Below, piece after piece: positions 32,879 through 45,129 of a stretch of 64,000 bases of DNA (positions are counted from its first letter, which is position 1; every line of letters starts with the position of its first letter). Made by a program: the position numbers and the translations under genes. This DNA comes from Adenanthera pavonina. Taxonomy: Eukaryota > Streptophyta > Magnoliopsida > Fabales > Fabaceae. A model generated the notes under the pieces. It worked only from the letters and a program-made list of their open reading frames with translations. It was not told where the DNA came from and made no database searches. The stretch covers positions 23,038,001 to 23,102,000 of the forward strand of contig JAIVEN010000002.1 in assembly GCA_026686845.1 (NCBI GenBank), in the 5' to 3' direction.

Positions 32879-34400
32879 TCAAATCAATGAATCTGCACAT
32901 CGCCTAAAGAGGTAGGGCTCATCCCAGATGTAGTATTTCGCTTCATGAAAGAACTTCTTCAATTGATGAAACTTCAAATCAGGGGGCGTCACGTCACAGG
33001 CTAAATAGTTTACAATGTCAGCATACCAAAGGTCCACTACATCCTCAACAGCAAAGAGTTGTTCATTAGGAAATTTTTCATGAATGGCACCTTTATCATC
33101 AACTTGTGCCTTGCTATCCAATCTTGACAGATGGTCTGCCACTTGGTTCTCTGAGCCCTTTTTGTCAACAATCTCTAAGTCAAACTCTTGCAGCAATAAA
33201 ACCCATCTTATCAACCTCCCTTTTAACTCCTTCTTGCTAAATAGATACTTAATGACAGAGTGATCGGTGAATACTGTTACCTTAGCACCAACAAGATATG
33301 GCCTAAACTTGCCAAAAGGAAACACTATGGCTAGCATCTCCTTCTCTGTGGTCGTGTAATACTCTTGAGCATCATCAAGAGTTTTGCTAGCGAAGTAAAT
33401 GGGATGGAATATCTTGTCTTTTCTCTAACCCAAAATAGCCCCCACAGCAAAGTCACTAGCATCACACATGATATCGAATAGGAGATTCCAATCAGGAGCT
33501 ACAATGACTGGTGCTTCTACTAATCTCCTTTTGAGTTCTTCAAAAGCCTCAAGATATTTGTCGTCAAACTTGAACTCCACATCCTTCTCCAACAAGAGGC
33601 ATAGAGGCTTAGCTATCTTGGAGAAGTCTTTGATGAAGCGACGATAGAATCCCACATGACCAAGGAACCCTCGGATACCCTTCACATTGGTGGGTGGAGG
33701 CAGTTGCTCAATCACCTCAATCTTTGCTTTATCAACTTCCAGGCCATTTTTTGACACCTTATGGCCCAATACAATGCCTTCACACACCATGAAATGACAT
33801 TTCTCCCAATTGAGTACAAGATTGGTTTCTTCACATCGTTTTAAGACATCCGCAAGATTGTAAAGGCATTCTTCAAAAGATTCTCCGAACACTGAGAAAT
33901 CATCCATAAATACCTCTATAGTCTTTTCAATCATATAAGCGAATATGGACATCATACACCTTTGAAACGTTGCCGGTGCGTTACACAGATGTCTTACGGA
34001 CAAGTGAAGGTGGTCTTTTCTTGGTCCTCTGGAGCAATGGCAATTTGATTATATCCCAAATAGCCATCCAAAAAACAAAAGAAGTCCTTGCCGGCCAATC
34101 TATCAAGCATTTAATCAATGAAAGGTAGGGGAAAGTGATCTTTCCGTGTGGCGGCATTTAGCTTGCGGTAGTCCATGTACACTCTCTAACCAGTAACAAT
34201 GTGAGTGGGGATAAGTTCATTATGGGTATTAGCCACTACAGTCATGCTCCCTTTTTTAGGAACACATTGGACTAGGCTCACCCAAGAACTATCAGAGATA
34301 GGATATACAATCCTTGCATCTAACTACTTCAGAATTTCCTTCTTGATCACATCCTTCATGATGGGATTCAACCTTCGTTGATGCTCGATGGATGTCTTGT
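32879..34400 (-). pseudogene. Gypsy reverse transcriptase and RNase H, broken
   Basis: RT blocks are visible as VYMDYRKLNAATRKDHFPLP, then CFLDGYLGYNQIAIAPEDQ, then VFMDDFSVFGE with the catalytic FMDD, then GHKVSKNGLEVDKAKIE and FLGHVGFYRRFIKDF. RNase H follows, with FDIMCDASDFAVGAILG and FTDHSVIKYLF. In-frame stops occur at about 34326, 34190 and 34110. A small deletion near 34005 removes several residues before LCNAPATFQRCM, and a stop near 33425 precedes the RNase H half. The domain order (protease, RT, RNase H, integrase) identifies Ty3/gypsy. Confidence 0.88.
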
Positions 34401-35399
34401 GGTTATCCTCCAAGAAAATTTTGTGCATGCAAATTGATGGACTAATCCCCTTTATATCTGCAATGGTCCACCCAATAGCTCGCTTATATGCCTTCAAAAC
34501 ATTTAAAAGTTGCCTCTCTTGATCTTCATTCAAATCAGAAGCAATTATGACAGGCAATGTATTATTTCCTCCCAGATAAACATATTTCAAGTGAGTTGGG
34601 AGTGCTTTCAACTCAAGTGTGGGTGGCTCAACAAGAGATGGCTTCAAAGACGGTTTTTCAAGAGAAGTAGCATCCAACGACTCAAATGCAATGTGACTTT
34701 TAGAGATGGTTGAGGAGGCATTTAGCAAAGCCAAACATTCTTCAAATTCTTCTCCCACCATTTTACACCCAATTATGAGAGCTTCCAAAGGGTCTTGAGT
34801 GATTGACTTGTGGAATTCCTCATGTACCACTTGATCAATGACGTCAGTAAAGCAACATTCCTCTGGTTCATTAGGTGCCTTAATGGTCTTGAACATGTTA
34901 AATGTCAACTTTTCTTCACCAACTCTCCATGTAATCTCCCCCTTTTCCACATCAATGAGGGCTCTACCAGTGACTAAGAAAGGACGCCCTAAAATGAGGG
35001 GCATCTCCCAATCTACTTCACAATCTAGAATGATGAAATCCGCAGGAAAGTTGAAATTACCCACTCTCAAAGCACATCCTCAATGATCCCCTTTGGGTAA
35101 ACCAAGCTTCTATCCGCCAATTGCAAAGTCACAGTGGTTCGTCTTGCCTCACCCAATTGTATTTTCTTGAAGACAGAAAGAGGCAAGAGATTCACACTGG
35201 AGCCCAAATCACATAAGGCTTTCCTGATGGTCATTTTACCCATTTCACATGGAACCACAAAGCTACCTAGATCACTCAACTTTTGTGGCAAATTCTTGAA
35301 GATATCGGTGCAACTTTTGGTCAAGGCTACCGCTTCAAACTCATTGAATCTTCTCTTTTTGGACAACATATCTTTCAAGAACTTCACATATGCAGGCAT
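34324..35399 (-). pseudogene. Gypsy aspartic protease region, frameshifted
   Basis: The active-site block reads ALCDLGSSVNLLPLSVF, with the DLGSS form usual in the Athila/Tat group. FIILDCEVDWEMPLILGRPFL is the second conserved block. A frameshift near 35075 breaks the frame just after GIIEDVL. The following low-complexity linker (to about 34400) leads into RT. It would process the Gag-Pol precursor. Confidence 0.8.
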
Positions 35400-35679
35400 T
35401 TGCTCTAAAGCTTCAGTTAGAGGAAGATTAATATGCAGCTGCTTGAAGATATCTAAGAATTTCTTGAATTGCTTGTCTTCTTTTTACTTCTTGAACCTAT
35501 GGGGAAAAGTGTAAAGGAGGAGTCACTTTTTGAATGATCTCTTCTTGTTTTCTTTTTTCTCCACTCATTTTCTCACCCTCTTTCTTATCTCTTCTCTCTA
35601 CCTCTCTTTTATCTCCCTCAATATCATTCTCTTCCTAACTATTTTTCACAACTTCTTCTTCTTCACTCTCCTTCTTCTC

Positions 35680-37192
35680 TTAAGCCGCCATATCCTCATC
35701 ACCTCTATCCTTCACCCTAGGATCAATGACTTCGGGCAATTGTCTACCACTCCTCAAGGTGACCGCCTTACATTCTTCCTTGCCCTCTCTCCTTGGGTTA
35801 GGAATTGTGTCACTTGGTAGCCCACCTTTTTGCAAAGCGTTCAATTGAGAAGCCAAACTACCCATTTGCACTTCAAGATTCTTAATTGCCATCTCATGAA
35901 TCGCAAAAGTAGCCTTAGTTTCTGCTCTTGCAGTTTCTTGGTTGGCTAGAATTTGAGATAACATTTTCTCCATTTTGGATTCTTCCTCCTTTAAGGGGAT
36001 TTGGCTCACTTGAGGTTGGAAACCGGGAGGATGGTTAGGTCGTATGCCAGATGAGGAAGGTTGATTCACTTTTTGTCCTTGACTCCAAGAGAAGTTAGGG
36101 TGATTTCGCCACCCCGGATTACAAGTTTGTGAAAAAGGATTGTTTTGTGGATTGTTTGGCCCCCTTTGAAAGTTGTTCAAATTCTCCATAGCATAAGGGC
36201 ATTGCTCCGTGACATGCCCTTCCCTGCATTGTTCATGGGAGATTGAATGGCATTTACCCCTATAACGTTTCTTCTCCTTACTTGCATCTCCAAATTGTCA
36301 AACCTTCGATTCAAAGCATTCAAATGATCTAGAATGTCATTAGTGGAGCTACAGGCTTGTGAATAATCTTTCTTCTTTATGGTTCTCCTTCCATTGGCCT
36401 TTTGCATTGTGTTTGCAGCAAGATTCTCATACAATTTGTAGAGCTCATTAACTGTCATGTTTCCAGTAGCCCCATTAGATGCCGCATCTAGCATATTCAA
36501 GGAATCATCATCAAGGCCATTCCAAAAAGCTTCAAGTAACACCCATTTTTACTGTGCGTGATTGGGCCATTGCTTCATTTTATCTTTAAATCACTCCCAA
36601 GCTTCATGGAAGAGTTCACCCGGTTCCCCCGAAGAGAGGCTCTACGGCCCCGAGGAAAAAATCTCACTTTGAATCTCCTTGCTAACTCATCCCAAATATC
36701 AATAGATTACTCTGGAAGAGAATTGAGCCATGCCTTTGCTTTATCTTTTAATGACAAGGGGAAGAGCCTCAATCTCAAAGCATCCTTAGAAACACCATTT
36801 TGCTTGAATGAGTCACACACCTCCACAAAAGTAGTCAAATGAGCATTGGGATCCTCCGAGTATGTTCCACCAAATTGCCCATTCATTTGTAGCAACTGCA
36901 GCATCGTTTGCTTGACTTCAAAATTCTGAGCTTGGATATCCGACATGCGGATACTAGAGTGATAGCCCTTATTCTCTCTACTGACAAAGTCATCAAGAGT
37001 TCGGACGTCATTTTCATCTGCCTCACCGTCATTCATGGCTGGAGTTTCTTGAGGTTCAGGAGTATGAGTATTAGGAGTGCCTCCTTCAAAGATATTCTCA
37101 CCCTCCAGAATCACTTCAAATTTATCAGGATCCAAGCCCTGTATACGCGTGAGATAGGTACCTACAAACCAAAAACAGCAAACAAGTATCAA
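35680..37192 (-). pseudogene. Gypsy Gag region, broken
   Basis: The capsid part is visible as FGGTYSEDPNAHLTTFVEV, FKQNGVSKDALRLRLFPLS and DKAKAWLNSLPE, followed by an in-frame TAA (one change from CAA) near 36710. A second open block, 36542-36177, has NMTVNELYKLYENLAANT and a frame-disrupted zinc knuckle (HEQCREGHVTEQC across two frames near 36220). The third block has the FSQTCNPGWRNHPNFSW motif. Three separate frames are needed to follow the protein, so it is inactive. Confidence 0.82.
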
Positions 37193-37316
37193 GCTAATAA
37201 CAAAAATATAAAGTGTACGAATCTAAACTACATAAAGTATCCATTTTCCTATCTACAACTGAAACTTAATCTACTAATACTAGTATAAGGTTGACCAAAG
37301 AACTTTTGATGTTAAG

Positions 37317-37334
37317 TCCCCGGCAACGGCGCCA
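37317..37334 (-). promoter_or_regulatory. Primer binding site complementary to tRNA-Asp
   Basis: The plus strand reads TCCCCGGCAACGGCGCCA, identical to the 3' 18 bases of plant tRNA-Asp(GTC) including CCA, so the minus strand is a perfect primer site. It sits six bases after the TG..CA boundary of the 5' LTR. Confidence 0.92.
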
Positions 37335-37340
37335 AAAACT

Positions 37341-38745
37341 TGTTCACCACTGGGCTATACTGCAAGCGTACCGGCTGAAGTCTAGTAAAGTGATGAGAGA
37401 GTATCATTTTCACAGGGACTTAGATTAAAAGTGGTCAAATATTGGACATTGCATTTTCGATTAATTTGAGCAACATAAATTAAAAGTTCACTATTCAATT
37501 AACTTCAACTATGCAAGTCAAGCGTATAAAATTAGCAACAAGGACAACTAGGACTTGAAGAATTCAAAGAGATCTAGGATTATTCATTCCCCTTGTATTT
37601 CCTGAATACTCGCTTAAACTCCTTTTACAATTGTTCTTAATGCAAGATTATGTTAGTTAGGATACCAATTTAACTATCTGTGCTCTCTCGAATCTCCAAA
37701 TAGCTGTTTATTTTAATTAATTAAGTAATCTCTTAACTAGTTAATTAAACTCTCCTATTCAATTCAAATTCTAAATAACTATATGAGGTTAGTGAGTATA
37801 TCTCTACCCCACTAACACAACTCGTCACTTAACAAAGCAAGATTCGAGTTCTCACATGACCCAACTCAAGTTCTCTATGTAAGCTAACTTTCTCAAGCAT
37901 AACTTAAATAAACTAGACAATCTTATTGATGGCCAAACAATAAGAGGCATTAAGAGTAGAGGTAAATCAACATAAAGATTGCATTAATCACAATTATAAT
38001 AGAGAAATGAGTATTCAATCCATACAAGAGTTCAGAATAATCCTAGAAATGGAGCACTAGCCACTCATGTTCAACAACATCATAATAACATATATCTCAA
38101 TCAACATCATTATTGAACAAAAGTGAGACAAGAAGGAAGGAAATGCAAGAAAACCAAAGAGGGAAGCTGAAATCTTCTCAAACTTCAAACCCTAGCTTCA
38201 ATCTCCTTCAAGCAACCAAGCCCTAGCACACCCAAGCTCCCCAAAGTGAGTTCTGGACGTCCTCTCGTGCCCTAGCTCGGTCTGTCTAATATTTTCCTCC
38301 AAAACCCTTCAAATACTCCGTTCGAGTGAAGCTCTGCGTTTTGCTGACGAGGAGTTCACGCCACGGCTATATGATCCAAGCCGCAGCCTCATATTGTCCG
38401 GACGTGCTGTTCAGCTCACTGCTTGTCATGGGGCCGCGGCCTCATATCTTGTAGCCGCGACGTGGTGAGCTCGAGCTTGACCATTTTTCGTTACTGTCTA
38501 TTATGAGGCCACGACTTCATTCCACCAAGCCGTGGCGTGGGCTTCTCCAGAAGTCCAATCCCTTCTTTGCTGGCATGTCTTCCATTTCTCCATCTCTTCC
38601 TGAGCTCCAACTCTACCAAGGGGGCTAGGTTGCTCCATTGTCTTCTCATGAGATCTGAAATAAAGATGAGGATTTATGATCTTTTATGGGAATAAAATAA
38701 TGTATAATAAGATAGAAACATACTACCATGCATTATTAAGATTAC
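37341..38745 (-). repeat. 5' LTR of the Athila-like element
   Basis: The minus-strand end is GTGAACA at 37341, placed by the primer site. The middle part carries repeated CGCGGC/CCACGGC segments (38340-38550), common in LTRs of this group. The other end is set approximately at a TGTAATC-type start near 38745 and could lie as far as 38838, where the older LTR fragment begins. Confidence 0.6.
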
Positions 38746-38837
38746 ATTACACCTTTTCCTATCGTGAGTGTCAAGTATGTACATATATAAGTGCATAACT
38801 TAAGGAAAAAACACTGAAATGATGTAATTTGGTATGG

Positions 38838-39248
38838 TTAACAGAAATCAATCTTCTAGGCTTAGAATCGTCCTTTTTCTTTTTTTTTCCCAAATCCCTA
38901 TGTATATATATATATCGTACCATTCCGTGGTATAATTCTGTTCACCTGGCGGCGGTTGGAGTTTTATTTAGTGGACTTGACACCGGGTCAGCTCGTAACT
39001 TGTTGCTGTCCACGCCTCCTCACCCGGCCATGGGTGAGGGTGATAAATGGGGACCGGATGAATTTTTCTTTGTGGCTTCTTGTCTTTTTCTTTCACTCTA
39101 AAATCTTCATTTGTCCTTAAAGTTTTCCTAAGATGTGAATATATCTCAATTTAAATAGAATCATGCAATTTTGACATCAAAATTTAATATTTTTCAAGAA
39201 AAATAAAATCAAATATGGTTATTTTTTAGGTATAAAATAGACACATCA
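38838..39248 (-). repeat. LTR fragment, same family as the solo LTR at 48228-49574
   Basis: On the minus strand it begins TGATGTGTCTATTTTATA at 39248 and continues with GCATGATTCTATTTAA, CCCCATTTAT and GAGCTGACCCGG blocks that are collinear with the first third of the copy 2 solo LTR. Similarity stops after CTAAGCCTAGAAGA near 38840, where the Athila-like element or a deletion cuts it. Its start abuts the UGT pseudo-exon exactly. Confidence 0.8.
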
Positions 39249-39460
39249 ATAGTGTCGAAGTGGAAGTCGGGAAGGCCGTCGAGGGCATGGGGACCTCTAC
39301 TTCAGAGCAAGCGCTTGTGGTTGAACTCGGAGTTGATGAAGGTGACATGGAAGCCTCTGGAATGAAGAAGCTTGGCAAGCTTCATCGCGAGGTTGACGTG
39401 CCCTTGAGCTGGGAATGGAACGACCACAGCATGGGGTTTCGATTCAGATATGGAACCCAT
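39249..39460 (-). pseudogene. UGT85A pseudogene, 5' part of exon 1
   Basis: From the ATG at 39460 the minus strand encodes MGSISESKPHAVVVPFPAQG, the catalytic-type His21, and NSEFNHKRLL up to codon 52. A TGA follows at codon 53 (39304-39302) where the intact genes have Arg (RLLRSRG). The frame resumes with SRGPHALDGLPDFHFDT and is cut at 39249 by an LTR. The rest of the gene is not seen in the window. It is more diverged from the two intact genes than they are from each other (MKLAKLLHS against INFAKILHS), so it represents an older third member of the cluster. Confidence 0.9.
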
Positions 39461-39479
39461 CTCTCTCAGTGTTGATACG

Positions 39480-42400
39480 TAGGGGTGTGCATGGGTCGGG
39501 TTGGCCGGGCTTCACTCCCGCTCAATACCCGGCCCGTGCACACCCGGGCTAGGTCGGGTTAGGTACTGGGCCGTGTAACACCTTACTTTTAGACTTATTT
39601 CCCATGAATTAGACTCCTTTTAAGTCTAATTATACTTGATTCTAAGCTTGAATCACATAAGAATGAAAATCAGAATTTCAAAAATTTTCGGTTACTATTT
39701 ATATGGTAGTTTCCACTTTGCCGACTGAACTTTGCAAATTCATAACTAATTATATAAAAATCATTTCATAGTGATTCAAGTCTTTAACAATAAATAAAAA
39801 CCTTCTTTACATGGAAAAAATATGAAACTAAGCAATTACTTGACCAATTTATACAGTTTATTCTTTAAACATTTGCTGTATATTTGGTCATTTTCTCTTC
39901 CCCAGAATTTTGGCCTTATATTTAAAAATTCATATCTCACTCTACCATGAGCCAAATCAAACATTATTTATGTCATATGAAAGCCCTGTGAGTTTATTTA
40001 TATAAATATTTTTCTTCTACTTTTATTCAACTTGCATAGGACATGGTGTTAACTTAAATCATAAAGGGTCAGAATTCCACTTTTGCTGGAACAGTTTTGG
40101 GAAAACCTCCATATCTCCTATCATATAGCTCCAATTACCTCCAAATCAGTGGAATATGAAACTAAAAATATAGACCTTTCCATAAATATAAACCACTGAA
40201 TTTTTGGAGTTTTGTACGATTTTATATAAGCTTTTGAATTTTCCAGTACTTACTTTTCAGTTTTCAGTTTTCCCATTCTTGCCCTATTCTGAACCCTGAA
40301 TTAGAGAATTCACCATTAATTGTACACAACTCCAAATGGGGTGAATTAGGTGTCATATTAAAACTGGAGATGTCCTCTATCTGGTATAAAAATATCATAA
40401 ACTTACCCTCACATTAAGTATAGCACAAGGGCGAATGAAACAGACATGTTGGGAAAATGCCCTGTTTCAGTCTACATTGCAATTTCCTTGCCAAAACCCT
40501 TGCAAATGAACTCATTTTGGCATGTAACTTGGTAGAATATAACTTCATATCCCAACATACAGAACTGGAAATTTTCATACATTTTCTACAACATTAACAT
40601 ATTATTCACTATTTTATAATTTCATACAAAGCAAGGCACAAATAACCATTCACCCTATAACACAATAGCTTGCAACATCATTTCCTTCTTCATGCCTTTT
40701 GCTCCTTCCTTAACTCTTTTGCATTGGTTTTCCCTAGCATGGTTAGTCATTGAGGGGGGGTGAGATTCAAAGAATCTCTGTAGCATTATCCAGTCACACA
40801 CATATATCATCACATTTCACATAGATTATCAAGCAAACTCATCAATTCATATAATACCATAACAATTTTATGAAAATTTCGGCAGAGTTTCACTTAGTAA
40901 ATTGGGCATTCCGGAGCTTCAAGCCCCTTTAAACAACTCAGCCAACAATCAATGGACATCACAAAATATTAATCATGGCATCAAACAAGTCATAGAGTTC
41001 ACAAACATCCATAAGACAATATAATGCATAGAATGAAAGTATGCTACCTTTATGTATTCCCTTCCTTTCCAAACTTTGTGCACCTATTCTTTGGCTTGCT
41101 TAAGCTTCCTTGAACCTATACATATCATCATTTAATCCATTTAGCCACTGATGTTCGGAATTATACCATACCATGCACACTAAACCCTAACTTTTTCACT
41201 TAGTGTTCCTTTGATCTTTCTTTGTACAACACACTTGTTCTTATGATTTTGGACCATGGGGAATCCATTTTTGAGGTCAAAATCATGAAATTCCCTTTCC
41301 TTTTTAAACCCTAAATAGGCAGAAATTTTCAGAAAAATGTAGAAAATAAACTACCCGATCAATTTGAAATCAATTTCCATATTCTTAATCCTTGAAGCCT
41401 ATACATCACTTTTCATGGATCACTTTCTTCATGGCTTCATTTTCTCTCTCTAGGCTATCCATGGCAGAAATTCTCTAGGGCATGGGAGAAAGAAAAACTC
41501 CATGGAAACTCTCTTAAACACTTGATTACACAAGATAATAGTCATAAAAGCTTACCTTGATCACATGAGCTCCAACTTTTGTCTCTTGCTTCTCTATTTT
41601 CCTCTTAAGTTTTTGTGCTCTCTCTCCCTCTACGAGCTGCTGAACCAGACGTGTATTGAAGTGGGGAAATGGCTTAACTCAAGTCTTTGATGAAAGATAT
41701 CAAATAAGAGGTGAATCATGGTTAATTATATTAACCTTAAGTTACTTTATTTAAAAGCTTTTATGATATTTCCCATAAAGTCCCCTCTCTGCTGTTCAGC
41801 ACGTTAATTTTCCTTGTTTTTGGCCAAAAATTGCTTCATAAAGTTTAATGGATCAAAATACCCTTTACCGATTAAATTTACCCGTACCGATTAAGTATTT
41901 TCACCAAAATTGTCATTGTATTGGTACAGGATTATCCAAAAATAAATTTTGGAATAAAATCATTATCTTGGTCCACAATATATTTTAACAAGGTCCAATC
42001 ATTATCCTTGAATCAATACTGCCTTTTCTTGCAGTCTAAACTGACTTTTATCGGGTAAAATATTAATATTAGACCATAATTACCCAATAAATATTATTTT
42101 GACCTTACTAAATTTTATAATATATTTCATTGGGTCTAATTCATTAAAAACTTCATTTTGACTATAATTTTTCATATTTACAAAAATGCCCTTGACCCGG
42201 GGCTAATTTATAATTTTTAGAACTTTCGGGTCATTAGGTGTAATTTTCCCCAAGACATTTCTGATACTATTTTCACGCCATTTTCATGACTTTAAGGACA
42301 TGGATGTCCTTTTAATAATTCTTTAGGGGCAAAAATATAATTTCTCATTTTTTCATCCAACCGGGAAAAATGACCTATTTGCCATTCTTCATGCTTAACG

Positions 42401-43408
42401 CTGTCTCTCCGTTTTTTTCCAATTCCTCATGCATTTTATGATATCAACTTTTTCATTTTTGGGTCTTCAATTCATTACTCACATTTTACTTCTAATGTGA
42501 AAATGACCGTTTTGCCCTTAAGCCGGGTCAAAAATATAATTATCCATTATTTCGGGCACTTTCTTGTAATTTCACCCAAAGACCAATTTTTTATTATTTC
42601 CTTTTCACTATTCACATTAACTTTCAAATTGGTCTATCTCTCAACCTAGACCTCCAGGGCATGCAATACTTATACCATTACGCTCAGCTTGGAGCGGGCT
42701 TTCATTCAAGTGGTATATTGCATATTTTTCGGGGTAAGTTCTGGACTTAATTTCTGCTAAGGGCCTTATGGAAAATTAATTCCAATTAAGGACCAAACAT
42801 AACTTATTCAGAAAATTAGATGAGAAATTAATTCCTTCTAAAGCCCGATTATATATAACATTTTCGTCTCACTTCGTTTCTCATCTTTTATTCATTTTAT
42901 AACATCCCATAAAAATAGGGATATTACAGGCCGGGTCGGGCCGGCCCGGTACCACATTATTTTTTAAAATATTAAAAAAAAATAAAAACTAACTTTATGT
43001 ATTAATGAAAAAATTTTAATTATTAATGTAAAAGTAGATTTTTTTAAAAATATAATGTTAGGATATAAATTAATTTTCTTAAAAATTATAAATTTTTACA
43101 ACTATACATTATTTTAAATCAATTTAAAATTTTAAATAAAATTAAAATATCAAAACCTTACAAAGTTTTTTATAGTAATCAAATAATAAATGTATTATAT
43201 AAGATATATAGAAAAAATCTTATAAAATCAATTAATATATACAAAATAATATATTTTAAAATATATATCTATATATAATTCGGGTTGGGCCGGACAAAAC
43301 AATCGAACCCGAAGCCCGGCCCAACCCGAAATGAAACCCGGCCCAGTTGGACCAATGGGACCGGGTTGGATCGGGCCAACCGGATCACAGATTTTTTACA
43401 CAGCCCTA
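39480..43408. mobile_element. hAT-type MITE (CGGGTCGGG-rich) interrupted by a solo LTR
   Basis: Ends TAGGGGTGTGCATGGGTCGGG and the inverse of TTTTTTACACAGCCCTA, with perfect 8-bp target duplications TTGATACG at 39472-39479 and 43409-43416. Both sides are rich in CGGGTCGGG / GGCCCGG words. Without the nested LTR (39574-42928) and its duplicated target, the element is about 570 bp and has no transposase. It is inserted just upstream of the UGT pseudo-exon. Confidence 0.88.
39574..42928 (+). mobile_element. Solo LTR, 3355 bp, gypsy-type (Tekay-like)
   Basis: It begins TGTAACACC and ends GGATATTACA, matching inverted ends, with perfect 5-bp target duplications GGCCG at 39569-39573 and 42929-42933. 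No internal duplication, primer site or gag-pol frame is seen, so it is a solo LTR. The length and the TGTAACACC start fit chromovirus (Tekay/Del) LTRs; this family call is from memory. Orientation is taken from the TG start and is uncertain because the ends are symmetrical. Confidence 0.8.
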
Positions 43409-43416
43409 TTGATACG

Positions 43417-45100
43417 TGTGTGTGATGGGGTGATATGGGCTTGTTTCTACTTGTATATTTATACTAAGAGTCATGGATACTAATATTATTAATTATATAT
43501 ATATATATATTCTATTATTGTTTTCAAAGTTACTTTCGATCTGTAACAAAAAAAAAAGTTACTTTCGACTTTTCTAAACATTAGGTGTGATTAGTTTCTA
43601 TACTGGAATAAAAATATTCTGCCTACACAAAAATTAACGCATATCATACTTTTTTTTATATTTATTTGACATTATTTAATAATAATTAATTATTTTTTTT
43701 TTGTAACAACAACATATGTTATCCGTAAATTACCTTTTATTAATTTCAGTTTTTTATTCATTTCATTCTATTGTTCTACGGAAGACGTGAATTATGACAT
43801 ACTATGACACAAAATTATTTTATGTGTAAAAAATTAGTTCTTGCTTCTTGGTACATAACTATAACTTTGTCTTTCATACGGTATATATTGAGATAACTAA
43901 TTCAATATTAAGCTATATTATGTGATATTATAATTTTATTATTAAAATAATAATCAAAGTTAATTAAAAATATATAAAAGATAATTTTCGGATTAAGTAA
44001 GGAAAAGAGAATTAGATATAATTTTTAAAATAAAAATATCAAATGTGAGTAATGAATTTGAAGAGAAAAATAAAGTAACTCAGTGTGCATGAAAAGGAGA
44101 GGGACATGTGTGGCTGGCTGATTGTCCCCAGAAGTGAAAGATGAAGGTGATGTAGCCTGAAATTTAGAATTTCTGGGACACTGTCGATGGACTTGGGGCC
44201 TCTCCTGCCGTGGCAGGTTTTCTAATTTTTTTTATTTTTAAATTAATTTTATTGATAAAAAATACTTATTAGAGCTGTAGAGTCATATATTTATATAATT
44301 TTTATTCTTTTAATGTTTTTTCTATCTCATTTTTATCTGTTATAGCAAATTATATTACTGTAGTATAATTGTAGAGATTCCGTTTTTACTTTATATTATT
44401 AAAAGAATAAAAGCCGTATAAAAAGTAAAAACATTACTTACATGACTTTGAAAAGGCATATTTTGTTATATTTATAATATTTATTTTAAAAAATTAAAAA
44501 AAGTAATTCACCACGACAAGACCGTGGCAAGGAGAGATTAGGGGCGGAGAGACCCTGATCCCATTATTGATGGAGTAGTAGTTTAAAAGGATGGTAGTGC
44601 AAATAATTATTGCTCCATTGGTATTGATAGATAAGTTACTTTCTAAAATATATAGACAACATTTAATTTTCATTAACTAGATTTATCTCTTTATAATGCT
44701 TTTATGAAATAAAGATTAAGAGGAATATAATTAAAAAAGGGTTATAATAAGGGTATTTTTAAAAAGTTATGATAATTTTTGAAAAATTAAAGAACTCCAA
44801 CTAATCTTAACTAAATTTTTTAGTCCATGTAGTTAAAAGTAACTTAAATATTGAAATGAGGAGAGTATAAATCTGTGTTTAAAAATTTTTCAAAATCATA
44901 TAATATTCTTAAAATTTTTAAAAATATACAACATGAAACCATATATCTAATATATTAATTTTAAGGAAAAATTACAAAAGAATATTTAAAAAATTCGTAT
45001 TTTTAGTTATCAAAATACAACATGTTAGTTAATATTTGCCAAGATATAAGATTTAAAGCCGAATTACACAAATGCTATTTGCCTTTAACAAATTTTCCCT
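43417..45100. other. AT-rich intergenic sequence with a probable MITE
   Basis: A (TA)n tract lies at about 43492-43512. At about 44195-44545 a GGCCTCTCCTGCCGTGGCAGG stretch is mirrored by CGTGGCAAGGAGAGATTA, with AT-rich arms, suggesting a MITE of about 350 bp. The target duplication is not clear. No ORF is supported. Confidence 0.45.
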
Positions 45101-45129
45101 ATTTTTCTTTTAATTCGTTGACATAGACT

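Larger units (their letters stand above)
31200..38745 (-). mobile_element. Athila-like Ty3/gypsy retrotransposon (minus strand), degenerate, 3' LTR not found
   Basis: In minus-strand order: 5' LTR (about 38745 to 37341), tRNA-Asp primer site (37334-37317), gag, protease, reverse transcriptase/RNase H and integrase down to 31745, then a 3' non-coding part to roughly 31200. The gag FSQTCNPGWRNHPNFSW block and the protease GRPFLVTGRALIDVEKGE block point to the Athila/Tat group. All ORFs are broken by stops and frameshifts. No second copy of the 37341-38745 sequence occurs to the left, so the 3' LTR is deleted or the element was truncated. Both outer limits are approximate. Confidence 0.85.

Noticed and set aside
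35134..35820. Plus-strand frames opposite the retrotransposon gag and protease
   Set aside because: Antisense shadows; the minus-strand frames carry the conserved gypsy motifs.
37341..39248. A single 1.9-kb LTR from 39248 to the tRNA-Asp primer site
   Set aside because: The start matches the 1347-bp solo LTR in copy 2, but the end next to the primer site does not match that LTR's end, so two LTR families abut here.
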